From: Marinobacter segnicrescens
GTDB taxonomy: Bacteria > Pseudomonadota > Gammaproteobacteria > Pseudomonadales > Oleiphilaceae
DNA length: 47,329 bases
Direction of reading: 5' to 3'
NCBI RefSeq assembly: GCF_900111555.1
Contig: NZ_FOHZ01000020.1
Coordinates: 1-47,329 of the forward strand
The position numbers and the translations under genes were made by a program. Shown one piece after another: positions 34,451 to 43,889 of this stretch; the first letter of the stretch is position 1, and every line of letters starts with the position of its first letter. The notes below the pieces were generated by a model. That model saw only the letters and a list, made by a program, of their open reading frames with translations. It was not told the origin of the DNA and made no database searches.

Positions 34451-35053
34451 ATGACCAGCGACCTGCCCTGTTCCCAGGCCTGTGAGAATAACAAGGCCCC
34501 GATCCTCGAGAAGCTGAAGACCCTCTTTAACGCACCAGGCAAGGTCCTGGAGATCGGCACCCTTACCGGACAGCACGCCGAACATTTCGCCCAGGCCATG
34601 CCCCACCTGCAGTGGCAACCGAGTGACCACCCGGAGGCGGCTCACCTGTGTCGCTCCCGGCTGAAACAGGCAGCTCTGCCCAACGTCCTGCCTGTCGTTG
34701 AACTGGACGTATCCGATACCAACTGGCCGGTCGAATCCTTCAGATGGGTTTTCTCTGCCAATACCGCCCACATCATGTCCTGGCGCGAGGTCGAACAGAT
34801 GTTCCGCCATATCGGCGAGCGCCTGCCAGAAGACGGCGCCTTTTGCCTGTACGGCCCTTTCAACAACCAGGGTGAATACTCGAGTGAGAGCAACCGTCGT
34901 TTTGACCAGCACCTGAAATCCCAGTCACCTCATATGGGCATCCGGGACCTGGCCGACCTCAGTGCCCTGGCAGAATCAGCCGGGATGACCCTCGCTGAAA
35001 ACCACCCCATGCCTGCCAACAACCGCCTTCTGGTGTTTCGCTCACTACTCTGA
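34451..35053 (+). CDS. DUF938 class I SAM-dependent methyltransferase
   Basis: 200 aa from ATG 34451 with GAGGAGAG upstream. ACENNKAPILEKLKTLF is the DUF938 N-terminus, KVLEIGTLTGQHAEHFAQAMPHLQWQPSD holds SAM motif I (usually GSGTGQH; here GTLTGQH). WVFSANTAHIMSW and FCLYGPFNNQGEYSSESN are conserved. Substrate unknown. It is convergent with the regulator gene and overlaps its 3' end by 9 bp. Confidence 0.85.
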   Translation: MTSDLPCSQACENNKAPILEKLKTLFNAPGKVLEIGTLTGQHAEHFAQAMPHLQWQPSDHPEAAHLCRSRLKQAALPNVLPVVELDVSDTNWPVESFRWVFSANTAHIMSWREVEQMFRHIGERLPEDGAFCLYGPFNNQGEYSSESNRRFDQHLKSQSPHMGIRDLADLSALAESAGMTLAENHPMPANNRLLVFRSLL

Positions 35054-35848
35054 GATGGTCTTGGGAGGCGCTCGCCAATAAGCTTTACTGCCCTCGTCCA
35101 CCGGAAAGAAATGCTCGATCCGCAGATTTTGAGCGGTGACATCCAGGGGCGTGCCAATGGTTGCGATGGTGGAAAAGATCCTGAGTTTTTGCTCTCCCAG
35201 CATCAGGGTGAAAGGGATCGCCGGGTAGTCCAGGTGTTCCACCACGTGGCTTTTCCAGTCTTGCGGAACGCCAGGGACCGTCAGTGCCTGCTCCAGCAAA
35301 CGATTGGGCTGATCCCGGAAGGGTCCTGAAAGATGCTCATGGTAGACACGTTGGAGCAAGTGACAGGCGATATTCTCCCAATCATCCACGAATGGCTTGA
35401 TGCCATTGCTATCCAGCACTGACAGCAGAAAGTTTGGCCGGGGCGGGAACTGGGCACCCAGCTCTACCATTCTTGCCATCATCGCCTGCATGGCCTGGTT
35501 GGCCATCACCAGATAATACTCGTGGTCGAACACCACCGCCGGGTACGGCAGGTGAGATCGCAAGAGGTGCTCAAGCGCCTCCCGTATCATGGCCATCCCG
35601 GGTGCGCCCAGATCCTGGTCCGAGTAGACCTGGCTGTAACCCGCCGCCGATAACAACCGGTTGGTCCCGGCCAGGTCGGCCTGCAGCATCTGTGCTAAAT
35701 GCAGAACCATGCCCTTGCTGGGCCTGCTTCGACCGGTCTCCAGAAAGCTGATGTGCTTTGCCGACACCTCGCACGCAAGGGCGAAATCCATCTGACTCAG
35801 ACGCTTGCCCTGCCGCATTTCTCTGAACAACGTACCGAAGGCACTCAT
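35045..35848 (-). CDS. XRE-family regulator with MmyB-like sensor domain
   Basis: 267 aa. The N-terminal helix-turn-helix (LSQMDFALACEVSAKHISFLETGRSRPSKGMVLHLAQML) is followed by an MmyB-like ligand-binding domain (YPAVVFDHEYYLVMANQAMQAMM to the C-terminus), a PAS-related fold reported to bind small lipophilic ligands. It is divergent from a small membrane-protein gene, and a dyad at 35908-35924 between them is the probable operator. Confidence 0.87.
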   Translation of the reverse strand: MSAFGTLFREMRQGKRLSQMDFALACEVSAKHISFLETGRSRPSKGMVLHLAQMLQADLAGTNRLLSAAGYSQVYSDQDLGAPGMAMIREALEHLLRSHLPYPAVVFDHEYYLVMANQAMQAMMARMVELGAQFPPRPNFLLSVLDSNGIKPFVDDWENIACHLLQRVYHEHLSGPFRDQPNRLLEQALTVPGVPQDWKSHVVEHLDYPAIPFTLMLGEQKLRIFSTIATIGTPLDVTAQNLRIEHFFPVDEGSKAYWRAPPKTISE

Positions 35849-35907
35849 CGGATTTCCTGTCAGTTACGAGTTTTCAGCAATTATGCTGCGCGCGGGTAGG
35901 CCACACC

Positions 35908-35924
35908 ATTACCTCAAAGGTAAT
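35908..35924. promoter_or_regulatory. Dyad operator ATTACCT-CAA-AGGTAAT
   Basis: A perfect 7-bp inverted repeat with a 3-bp spacer lies in the 150-bp divergent region between the XRE/MmyB regulator and the small membrane-protein gene. Dyads of this kind are typical XRE-family operators and suggest control of both genes. Confidence 0.6.
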
Positions 35925-35998
35925 TGAGACGCGCACCGCCCGGGTAGAAGCTTTGTAGCGTAGTCAAACTCACTGCGATACCCGATTGAGGTGATGCT

Positions 35999-36406
35999 AT
36001 GAAAAACCTTGTCCGTCAATTCAGCCTGAAACAGATCATCCTGGCCGACGTGTTCCTGTCCACGCCACTCGCGCTGGCACTCATCGTCGGCTCTGAACCG
36101 ATTGCCCGGTGGGCGGGAGGCCCCGGCGCGACCTTCTACCTGGTAGCCGGCATTGTGATGCTACTGTGGTGCGTGGACATGGCCGCCATGGCCATCAATG
36201 AACGATGGATTGAGAAGTTCCTCAACCTGACGATTGCCGTCGATGTCACCTGGAGCTTGCTGTCCCTTGCCCTGATGGTGTGGTTTGCCCAGAGCCTGAA
36301 CCCCCTCGGCTGGGTACTGTTCGCCCTGAACGTTCTGATTCCGCTGGATATGGCGTGGATGAAACGGGTTGCTGGAAGCATACCGCAGGAGCCTGCGTTC
36401 AGATAA
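35999..36406 (+). CDS. Small four-helix membrane protein, putative regulator target
   Basis: 135 aa. Hydrophobic helices are at about 12-31, 42-65, 75-94 and 102-120. The family is not assigned with confidence; similar small proteins are annotated only as hypothetical membrane proteins. GAGGTG lies just upstream of the ATG. Its divergence from the XRE/MmyB regulator across a dyad suggests that it is the regulated gene. Confidence 0.75.
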   Translation: MKNLVRQFSLKQIILADVFLSTPLALALIVGSEPIARWAGGPGATFYLVAGIVMLLWCVDMAAMAINERWIEKFLNLTIAVDVTWSLLSLALMVWFAQSLNPLGWVLFALNVLIPLDMAWMKRVAGSIPQEPAFR

Positions 36407-36430
36407 CGCTCTGTTTCTCCCACTAAAAGC

Positions 36431-36460
36431 GTGTGGCTGAGCGCACCCCGCCAGCCACAC
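36431..36460. terminator. Bidirectional hairpin between convergent genes
   Basis: GTGTGGCTG (36431-36439) and CAGCCACAC (36452-36460) form a perfect 9-bp stem with a 12-base loop, placed between the stops of the membrane-protein gene and radD. No T-run follows, so it is a putative terminator or mRNA end stabiliser. Confidence 0.5.
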
Positions 36461-36502
36461 TGGCATTCAAGGCAGCGTAACGGCCAAACCCAGTTAGAAG
36501 TC

Positions 36503-38281
36503 TCACGCTTCATTCGCCTTTCGGTAATGACCCCGGTAATCAAAAATCCGTTCCTGAACCTGCCAATAGCGCTTTTGCTTGCGGGCAATCACAAAATCCG
36601 GCGCTGTCAACAAGGCCTGCATCCGGGACACCTCATCCGCCCGATGGAAAACTTTCGGGGCCTGGCCATTGGCGATACGGCGACCGAACAGTTTGTTGAA
36701 AACGGTGCGCTGTGCCGGCTTGCCGAAATCGAACGACTCGCTGAGTTCCTCCCCTTCCTCACCGTGATAGGTGATCGTCAGCTTGCTGCCATCAACGCCC
36801 AGCGTAACCCCGGCGCACCGGATCACCATGGCATCCTTGAGTCTCAGCGCATCCCTTAACTGATCATCCGGGTCGATGATGGCGTTATGGCACTGCCCGC
36901 AATTACGCGCGGCGATATCATTCTCGCCACCGCAGTGCGGGCATTCCTTGAAACGGAAACGGTAATCGCACTGTTGCGCGCGCCCGTTCGCCCCGGCAGG
37001 CCTATCCCCATCTGCCGGTTCCAGAAGCCCCTGACAGCGGCGGCCGTAATGCTCAATAACACGGCCTTCAGCGTCTGTCTTGCCCCAGAAGATATTGGCA
37101 AAACCACAGCCCGGGCAGAATACCTGCACCGGCTCGCTGTCGGGGTCGGGTTTGGGCTCCCCTACCTCCGGGTGGTTCAGATTTACATGGTTGCCCGCAT
37201 AATCAATCACCAGGCAATCCTGTTTGCCTTCGCCCAGACGGAGACCGCGACCCACAATCTGCTGATACAGGCTGACCGACTGGGTAGGCCGAAGAATGGC
37301 GATAAAGTCCACATGGGGTGCATCAAAGCCCGTGGTGAGTACAGACACATTCACCAGGTACTTCAGCTGCCGCTGCTTGAAGCGCTGAATCAGCAGGTCC
37401 CGGTCCTTCAGGTCCGTTGCACCGGTAATCAGGGCGGTCTGGTCTTCCGGAAGGTAACCGGTAATCTCCCTTGCATGGTCCACCGTTGCCGCAAAGACCA
37501 TCACTCCCTGGCGCTCGGCGGCCAGTTCCATCACCTGCTCGATGATGGCCCGTGTTACACGCTGGTGTTTGCCCAGCAGCTGGTTGACGTCCTTCTCGGC
37601 GTACTCGCCAAAGCGGTCCCGGGGTAGCGCGGAGAAATCGTATTGCGCCACCGCCGCGTTCACCAGGTCCGGCCGGGTAAGGTAGCCCTGGTTGATCATA
37701 TAGCTTAACGGCAGTTCGTAAATGCAGTGCTGAAAGGGTTTGTCCCGCTCTTCATCCGAGCCCCGAACAAAGCCCCGGTAGTGATAACGATAAATCCAGC
37801 CCATGGCCAGCCGGTAGGGGGTGGCGGTCAGCCCGAGCACTTTGAGGGAAGCATTTTTCTCCCGAAGCAGCTCAATGATCCGTTGATACTGACTGGTATC
37901 CTCACCGCTGACGCGATGGCATTCATCGATGATGACCAACGAGTATTCATCCCGAAACTGGTCCAGGTTCGCCGATACCGACTGCACACTGGCAAAGGTC
38001 ACCTGGTGCTGGCGCTCCTTGCGCTTCAGCCCGGCGGAAAAGATGCCAGCCGTCAGCCCATAGCTCTCGTACTTGGCGTGATTCTGCTCCACCAGCTCCT
38101 TTACGTGGGTGAGCACCAAGATCTTGCGGCGGGCAAGGCGGGCCAGCTCGGCAATGACCAGGCTTTTACCAGCGCCGGTGGGTAGCACAATCACGGCTGA
38201 CTCATCAGATTGTCGAAAATGACTGAGCGTGGCGTCGACCGCTTCCTGCTGGTATGGCCGGAGCTTGAAAGGTGTGTTCAT
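36503..38281 (-). CDS. radD: RadD/YejH-type superfamily 2 helicase
   Basis: 592 aa, close to E. coli RadD (586). The SF2 helicase core has [13 protein letters not shown], Walker A LPTGAGKS (about 33-40), DECH in [11 protein letters not shown], motif [12 protein letters not shown] and motif VI-like [13 protein letters not shown]. The C-terminal part has zinc-finger-like pairs (CPGCGF, CPHCG, CGQCH). RadD acts in recombination repair and in processing of branched DNA with RecA and SSB. It is a single gene with its own spacing. Confidence 0.9.
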   Translation of the reverse strand: MNTPFKLRPYQQEAVDATLSHFRQSDESAVIVLPTGAGKSLVIAELARLARRKILVLTHVKELVEQNHAKYESYGLTAGIFSAGLKRKERQHQVTFASVQSVSANLDQFRDEYSLVIIDECHRVSGEDTSQYQRIIELLREKNASLKVLGLTATPYRLAMGWIYRYHYRGFVRGSDEERDKPFQHCIYELPLSYMINQGYLTRPDLVNAAVAQYDFSALPRDRFGEYAEKDVNQLLGKHQRVTRAIIEQVMELAAERQGVMVFAATVDHAREITGYLPEDQTALITGATDLKDRDLLIQRFKQRQLKYLVNVSVLTTGFDAPHVDFIAILRPTQSVSLYQQIVGRGLRLGEGKQDCLVIDYAGNHVNLNHPEVGEPKPDPDSEPVQVFCPGCGFANIFWGKTDAEGRVIEHYGRRCQGLLEPADGDRPAGANGRAQQCDYRFRFKECPHCGGENDIAARNCGQCHNAIIDPDDQLRDALRLKDAMVIRCAGVTLGVDGSKLTITYHGEEGEELSESFDFGKPAQRTVFNKLFGRRIANGQAPKVFHRADEVSRMQALLTAPDFVIARKQKRYWQVQERIFDYRGHYRKANEA

Positions 38282-38605
38282 TGGGCATCGGTTGGTGGTT
38301 GTCTCGATGGAAAGGCGGTCATACTAACAAATACTGGTGCCGTTACCCGTCATCCAGGAAAAACCGGCCCGGATCACCGTGTTCACGGGATTGCCAGCAT
38401 TGCCGACCAATGTGTTGGCTTTCCTGGCTGTCTTCGGAACAGCTGACGTTATGGCTGGATGAACTGAACGCGGCAAGACCACCCGTGGCCGCCCTGCCAA
38501 TCAATGATGTTGTGTCCGGGCTGCCTGTCGAGGGCCCGTTTCCGGCTATGGCAGAAGCCATTCGACAACTGCACTGACAGTGCCTGGAGAGCTTGCGGTG
38601 ACGCA
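38282..38605. other. 324-bp gap with possible coding remnant
   Basis: No intact gene is seen between radD and the MscS channel. A plus-strand stretch at about 38432-38577 reads SSEQLTLWLDELNAARPPVA and on to GPFPAMAEAIRQLH before a stop. Its composition looks protein-like, but no start or Shine-Dalgarno precedes it and the upstream frame has no family resemblance. It could be the 3' remnant of a decayed gene or chance. Confidence 0.3.
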
Positions 38606-40327
38606 TCACGACGAGTCCCCTGCCCCAGGATAGACTGCCCCGGGGTTTGGACCGTTTGCTGATCTTTCGCCGCCTGTGATGTCGTGCTGGCTGGTAACCA
38701 CCACCTCCCTCGGCCACCATTCCGGGTGGTTGTCGCGGATGAATCCCAACAACTTCTCACGCACATTCATTTCGGCTTCCCAGCCGGCAAAGGGCTCGGA
38801 GGTCATAAGGTAGAAAGAAACCGTCTGGGCCGCCGCGGACTGCGCCGTGACGTAGCAGCAGAGCTTGTGGTGTTCGATGACGTTTTTTTCAGCCTCGGCG
38901 AACTCCTTGAACTTCTCCCTCAGGCATTCGACGTCGGCATTCAGGTGAAGCGCCAGCTCTATCACCCTGTACATCTTGGCACTCTTGACCGACAGATTTT
39001 CGAAGGGCCTGGAGGTAAAGTACTGGACGGGTACGACCAGACGGCGCTCATCCCAGGTTCTCAACCGAATGAACGTATAAAAGATGCCTTCCACATAGCA
39101 CCATCGGCCCTCGAAAATAACCAGGTCACCAATTCTTATAGGCTTGGCGAGCGATACCTGAAACGACGAGAGGATGTTGCCCAGCACGGCCTGACCGGCG
39201 ATACCCAACAGGACCGTCAGGATACTGGCCGACGCCAGGAGGGTCAGGCCCAGGGTCTCGAAGAGTTCGATCTGGGACAGGATGTAGATGGTAACTGCGA
39301 CGATGGCGACCAGGATGATGCCCCGGCGCACCGCATACAGCGAGGTGAGGAAGTGGCGCTCGTCCCGGGATTTGTTGTCGTCGATTTCGCCCACGAGACG
39401 TCGCTTCACATTGAGCAATATGACGTCCACGAAACGCAGTGCGATCAATCCAACACCCCAGGCGGTGATGGTGATCAGTAATATGCGAAAAGAGGTCGTC
39501 GCCACTGCCGAGAAGGACACCACGTAATTCAACAGAAACTGGGCCACAATCGTCATGACGACCAGCGCCACTGGCACCTTGATCTGGCTGGCATAGATGC
39601 TTGGAGAGCCGGAAGGTAACCAGCGTGCAATCACGCCGACCAGACGGATGACGAGCCATCCCACCAGTCCCGTTACCAGCAGGAACACCGGAATGGCGAC
39701 CCATTCCCAGACCTGGAGCCTGCCGAACGTTGATTTGAACCGTTGCGGCACATGCTTTTCCAGCCACGACGGGCCGTATTTTTCGTACAAGAGAGGAACC
39801 GGGGAGAGACTGTCCGGTGTGATCAACCAGACGGGGTCCTCATCACCCACACGATAACGGGCCAGGCGAATATCATAGGCTTGACCCTCGGCGCGAAGGG
39901 AGGCGATCTCGAGGTTGCGACGTGGCTGCCCGGCCTGGGGATTCTGCCCCGCTGGATCTTCGATAACGGCGTCCTGTCGCGCCGGCAGATCGGAGGTATC
40001 GATCCACTCGCCACGCCGGAGCACCGCGGCCAGCTGCCTGGCCAACTCAGGCCCCTTCTCGCGCTGCTCCGCAGCGCCCAGCTCTGAAAGATTGAGAAGG
40101 TGCGCCGCAGCCGAGAAGTCCTGCTGTTTGGTGAGTTCAAGAAAGCTACGGACCGAATCCCGCGGCGTCAGGCGATTGACCTCCTCCGGGGGCGTATCAA
40201 GCCCGGCATTCAGCGATTCGATGGAAAACCATCGCATCTCTTTGTCGTCTTCCGAGGCCTGCCCCACGCACAGGCTGGAAAACAGAAGAGCGATGGCCAA
40301 CAGCCCCCATGTTGCATGCTTTTTCAT
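38606..40327 (-). CDS. MscS-family mechanosensitive channel with periplasmic domain
   Basis: 573 aa from ATG 40327 (MKKHATWGLL), which begins a signal peptide ending VGQA. An N-terminal periplasmic domain of about 170 residues is followed by five or six helices (about 190-400). The MscS core, ILTVLLGIAGQAVLGNILSSFQVSLAKPIRIGDLVIF, contains the pore helix and the start of the beta domain. These channels open under membrane tension to release solutes during osmotic down-shock. The frame is open 37 codons upstream, but that part lacks a signal and is not chosen. Confidence 0.87.
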   Translation of the reverse strand: MKKHATWGLLAIALLFSSLCVGQASEDDKEMRWFSIESLNAGLDTPPEEVNRLTPRDSVRSFLELTKQQDFSAAAHLLNLSELGAAEQREKGPELARQLAAVLRRGEWIDTSDLPARQDAVIEDPAGQNPQAGQPRRNLEIASLRAEGQAYDIRLARYRVGDEDPVWLITPDSLSPVPLLYEKYGPSWLEKHVPQRFKSTFGRLQVWEWVAIPVFLLVTGLVGWLVIRLVGVIARWLPSGSPSIYASQIKVPVALVVMTIVAQFLLNYVVSFSAVATTSFRILLITITAWGVGLIALRFVDVILLNVKRRLVGEIDDNKSRDERHFLTSLYAVRRGIILVAIVAVTIYILSQIELFETLGLTLLASASILTVLLGIAGQAVLGNILSSFQVSLAKPIRIGDLVIFEGRWCYVEGIFYTFIRLRTWDERRLVVPVQYFTSRPFENLSVKSAKMYRVIELALHLNADVECLREKFKEFAEAEKNVIEHHKLCCYVTAQSAAAQTVSFYLMTSEPFAGWEAEMNVREKLLGFIRDNHPEWWPREVVVTSQHDITGGERSANGPNPGAVYPGAGDSS

Positions 40328-40438
40328 TCGCGCCTCCCTGACATTCGCAACCCTACCCACATCCTTCACATGGACGCAGCCCTCACTTTCACTGGTAAAG
40401 CATAGGAGGCAAGGCGGTGCACGGCCAATGGCGAACAC

Positions 40439-40569
40439 GGTTACTTCCCAGGTGAATAGGGGAAATTTACTTATGGATCAGACTTGAACAAGACACCCGT
40501 ACTTCAGCTCCGAATCAGTCGCCACATTAGAAAAATCACTAGAAAAATAGATCTGTCCCGGTTCCAGGC
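40439..40569. other. Intergenic DNA with a possible transposon-flank motif
   Basis: Between the MscS and TPR genes, AGAAAAAT occurs twice (near 40528 and 40540), and the second copy runs into AGATCTGTCCCGG. AAATAGATCTGTCCC-type strings often flank IS200-like (REP-associated) transposase genes in this group of bacteria. No transposase remains. I regard it as a possible scar. Confidence 0.3.
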
Positions 40570-42618
40570 TCACGTCGCCCAATGCAAGGGCGCGCGAGGA
40601 TCAGGTTCATAGGCAAAGTAGATACCGGTGCGTACGGTCCGCGCGAGGTGCTCGCCAAGACGGGGGTGATGCCGGGCAATCCGATTGATGGCATAACGCA
40701 GTGAGCGGGTCGCGCCGGTCCGCGCACGCTCAACGCCATCGCCGACCATCCGGGCGCGGTTATTCAGGCCAACGCCGCGGCGGAGTTCATCAACCAGAAA
40801 CTCGCGATCAGCACGTGCCAGCTCGGCGCGGCGGAAATCGTTCTGGCTCTCCGCTTCCGCGATGTCTTCCTCCACCTCAGTCAGCCTTTGCCGGTAGGCC
40901 TCACGGGCCTTCGAATCGAACACCTCCAACCCGCACTGGGCATCGATACGGGCTGCGGCCAGTGAGGTGTTGGCGGGGAGCGCCCCACGTTCCACCGAAA
41001 CCAGGTCGAGCACATGGAATTCCCGCCCGGGCTCGGCCAGCAGCCGTTCCAGATAACGCATACCCTTGAGGTCCTTCAGGCGCACGGTGGCGCCGCCGAA
41101 GGTAACCGTTCGCATCTCACCCTCGCAGCGAAACAGGCAATGCTCGGTGTCTGCACACGGCCGCACCGGCACCGCCGGTTCCCGTTGGCGAGCCAGTTCC
41201 GCCCAGGGCCTGGCGTTGAGGGCTTCAAGGGCTCGGCAGGCTGCATCCAGTTCCATCTCTGCGGTGTGCTCGTCCCCCGCCTGCCGGTGAGCGGCCGCCA
41301 GCACTATCCGCAAATCTGCCGCATCGTAAGGCATTCGCAACTCGGCCCATTCCATGACAGCTTCGGTGAGCAGCCGTATGGCGTCATTTGCCCGCCCGTC
41401 CCGGAGTGCCAGGCGACCTGCTGCTGCCAGAGCAGCGTTTTTCAGCGTACGGCTTTGATATTTTTCCGCGATGGCAGCCAGTTCCGTTGCCGCGGCATGG
41501 GCATCGTCGAACTTGCCCGCTGCCAGGGCGATGACCACCTGAGCATCGAGCAGAGGCGCCCGTTGCAGGCTGCCCGAGGGTGGCCGTTCCTTCGATGGGA
41601 TATCAAACGGATGCTCGAGCGCCGTTTCGATCATTGAAGCGGCTTCGTCGACTCGTCCCTGAGCCAGTCGCAGTAATGCGAGCCCGGGTTGGGGCAGCCA
41701 GGCGTTCTGGTGCGCCGCCAGGAAGGCTTCCTCGGCGCCCACAAAATCACCCTTGCGCAGCCGCGAATTGCCGAGTTCAGTCAGCGGCCAGCCAAATTCC
41801 CGCCGCATCCAGGGCCGCAATTCTTCACATGCCTGGAGCGCTTCCTGCTCGGCGGCGTCGCATGGCCCCCGCAAACGCATGATCTCCGCCCGGTGCACCC
41901 GACAGCGGCCATTAAGCCCCCCAAATGCTGCACCCTGACGCCATCGCTCCATGGCTTCGGTCCATTCCTCGGCGCGATCATGGTGCCCGATCCACTGCAT
42001 CGCGCAGATAACCTCACACCACATCTGCCCTGTCGTCAGGGGGTCGAGATTCCCGGCGCTCAGCTCCACAGCCACGTCATCGAGGGCGCTGAGCCCTTTA
42101 TCAACGTCACCGTTATAAATCCATACCCTTGCCAGGGCCACCTGCCCGATGATGGACGGCGGGGCAAGATCGTGCCTCTGGCCCAGCTCCATCGCCCTTC
42201 GGGCCCACTCACCGGTACCCGGCATATCGCCGCACATCAGTCGTTCATAGGTCCGTACTGCCGCCAGCCATGCCCAGACCGGGCTGTCAGGTACATCTTC
42301 GATCAGGCGTTCGGCCCGCGACAGCCAGGCCCGCACAGTGGCCATCAACCCCGTATCCATCATCAGATACATGCCCACCATCACCGCCGCGAATGCCGCC
42401 TCGTGCGTGTCGCCGGCGTCGAGGTGAAAGCGGTAGAGCTCACCGTAGGCAGTCAGCGTTTCTTCCAGATCTCCGCTGCCATACGCAGCCTTGGCCCGAA
42501 GCTCCAATAACTCGGCAGACCGCTCAAAAGGCAGTGAGGTAATCAATTCCCTCGCCCTGGTGAAGTCGCCAGCGTCGAGTGCCCCGCGAATCCGCGAAAG
42601 TTCCGTCTCCTCCATCAC
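40570..42618 (-). CDS. TPR-repeat protein with C-terminal putative regulatory domain
   Basis: 682 aa. Residues 1-480 are helical tetratricopeptide-like repeats (for example AGDFTRARELITSLPFERSAELLELRAKA, WLSRAERLIEDVPDSPVWAWLAAVRTYE). The C-terminal 190 residues (EMRTVTFGGATVRLKDLKGMRYLERLLAEPGREFHVLDLV, then a coiled coil and YAINRIARHHPRLGEHLARTVRTG) match a domain found at the end of large TPR/ATPase regulators. It may bind DNA or protein. It has no catalytic motif. It is divergent from the truncated haemoglobin gene, with a dyad between them, so it may regulate it. Confidence 0.72.
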   Translation of the reverse strand: MMEETELSRIRGALDAGDFTRARELITSLPFERSAELLELRAKAAYGSGDLEETLTAYGELYRFHLDAGDTHEAAFAAVMVGMYLMMDTGLMATVRAWLSRAERLIEDVPDSPVWAWLAAVRTYERLMCGDMPGTGEWARRAMELGQRHDLAPPSIIGQVALARVWIYNGDVDKGLSALDDVAVELSAGNLDPLTTGQMWCEVICAMQWIGHHDRAEEWTEAMERWRQGAAFGGLNGRCRVHRAEIMRLRGPCDAAEQEALQACEELRPWMRREFGWPLTELGNSRLRKGDFVGAEEAFLAAHQNAWLPQPGLALLRLAQGRVDEAASMIETALEHPFDIPSKERPPSGSLQRAPLLDAQVVIALAAGKFDDAHAAATELAAIAEKYQSRTLKNAALAAAGRLALRDGRANDAIRLLTEAVMEWAELRMPYDAADLRIVLAAAHRQAGDEHTAEMELDAACRALEALNARPWAELARQREPAVPVRPCADTEHCLFRCEGEMRTVTFGGATVRLKDLKGMRYLERLLAEPGREFHVLDLVSVERGALPANTSLAAARIDAQCGLEVFDSKAREAYRQRLTEVEEDIAEAESQNDFRRAELARADREFLVDELRRGVGLNNRARMVGDGVERARTGATRSLRYAINRIARHHPRLGEHLARTVRTGIYFAYEPDPRAPLHWAT

Positions 42619-42667
42619 TTAGCCCTCCCTGTTCCGATGTAACAAGGATTGTTACGCCCCATTAGGT

Positions 42668-42684
42668 AGGTGCCTGGTGCACCT
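42668..42684. promoter_or_regulatory. Dyad between the TPR regulator and globin genes
   Basis: AGGTGC-N5-GCACCT at 42668-42684 lies about 33 bp above the globin start in the 98-bp divergent region. It may be an operator. A single short dyad can occur by chance. Confidence 0.4.
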
Positions 42685-42716
42685 GCCGAACACCTTATGA
42701 AAAAGGAGTATTTCTT

Positions 42717-43100
42717 ATGAACAACATCCTTACGAGCGACACCCTGTACAACAGACTCGGCGGCCAAGATGGCATCGACAAGCTTGTAGACCGCATTGTC
42801 GACCTACACCTCCAGAATGATGTTGCAGGCCCCAGATACCAGGCTCTGTCCGAGGAGGCAACTGCCAGGGCCTGCGCGAAGGTCAAGGAATTCCTCGCAG
42901 CCGGCTCCGGCGGTCCCGTAGAGTACACCGGCCGGTCGATGCTGGAGACCCACACCGGCATGAACGTCAGCTCGGCCGAATTCGTGGCCGTGGTTGACGA
43001 TATAATGCAGGCCATGAACGAGATGGACTACCCGCGCCCGGTGTGTGATGAAGTCCTCGGTATCGCCTATTCCCTTAAGGAGGAAATCGTTCACAAATAG
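42717..43100 (+). CDS. Group I truncated haemoglobin
   Basis: 127 aa. LYNRLGGQDGIDKLVDRIVD is the group I (TrHbN) N-terminus. YTGRSMLETHTGMNVSSAEF holds the proximal histidine region (F8) in the LxxxHxGMxxxxxEF pattern. TrHbN proteins bind O2 and NO and often act in NO dioxygenation. AAAAGGAG precedes the ATG. It is divergent from the TPR regulator. Confidence 0.9.
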   Translation: MNNILTSDTLYNRLGGQDGIDKLVDRIVDLHLQNDVAGPRYQALSEEATARACAKVKEFLAAGSGGPVEYTGRSMLETHTGMNVSSAEFVAVVDDIMQAMNEMDYPRPVCDEVLGIAYSLKEEIVHK

Positions 43101-43202
43101 AGGGCAGAATGGTGTGTCCATCTGCTGCAGAAGGGGGATGGGAGATGATGATCCATTGACCGCCGGACCCCATTCCCGCTTCTAACGCTGCCCCCTATAC
43201 TG

Positions 43203-43640
43203 TCATGATAGTAGACATCCTGGAGACGGAAAGCCGTAGCGTCTGGCCATCCAGTCGGCCAGGCGATGAGTACGGAATTCGGTCCATGAACCCTGGTCCC
43301 ACATTACGGTGCCATGGTAGTTGGTGATTTCCATGAGAATATCATTGCAGTCCAGCACTACCTTGAGAGCCAGGGTCTGTTGCTCAGGCTCGTCGGGAAG
43401 AAAGTGGTAGGCCTTCGCCAGATGCATAAGAATCGCCGGCATCTGCGCGTACCAGACCTGGGTCCTGCAGTCGTAGAGATACGGAGGTGCCATCCCCGGG
43501 TAATGAATGTTCAGGCGCCTGTCAGGGTAGACCTCGCTGGCATCCAGCTTGCGGTAATTCGCCCGGACCTCCTCCAGAAAAAGCTGGATGAAATTTCCGC
43601 GAAAGGGCAGGTCCCAGTAATAGAGTTCTTAGTCCAGCAT
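43203..43640 (-). pseudogene. Glutathione S-transferase pseudogene (stop at codon 4, truncated)
   Basis: From an ATG at 43640 with GGGAGAA upstream the frame reads M-L-D-stop (TAA at 43631-43629), then ELYYWDLPFRGNFIQLFLEE and on to the end. That is a GST N-terminal thioredoxin-fold start (a Tyr codon would complete YELYYW), followed by MAPPYLYDCRTQVWYAQMPAILMHL, which fits the GSH-binding cis-Pro and Q-x-x-AI segments, and a helical C-terminal part. The ORF ends after about 146 codons, shorter than the usual 210-230 of GSTs. The TAA, if not a sequencing error, prevents full-length product. A downstream in-frame ATG at 43493 would omit the N-terminal domain start. Confidence 0.78.
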
Positions 43641-43889
43641 TGTGGTTCTCCCACACTGACGGGCGAGAAAGGGAACTGCTGACTGGAGTGTAGCGCACAG
43701 GGGAAGAACTGATCCGAAACCGATTTATTGACCAATCCCAGACACACTATGAGATGCCCAGCGGGGACTGTCGAATAATCTTACACACCGGTTTGACGCA
43801 AAACCCTAACGCGTTAAATGGTAACAACAAATATTACTGGCGCTGAATATGCATTCTGTTCCCTCTACTCAGCGAACGGGGGACAGACC

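Noticed and set aside
43203..43493. A real 96-aa protein starting at 43493
   Set aside because: The clean GST frame extends upstream through the N-terminal domain to a TAA at codon 4, so it is better read as part of a pseudogene.
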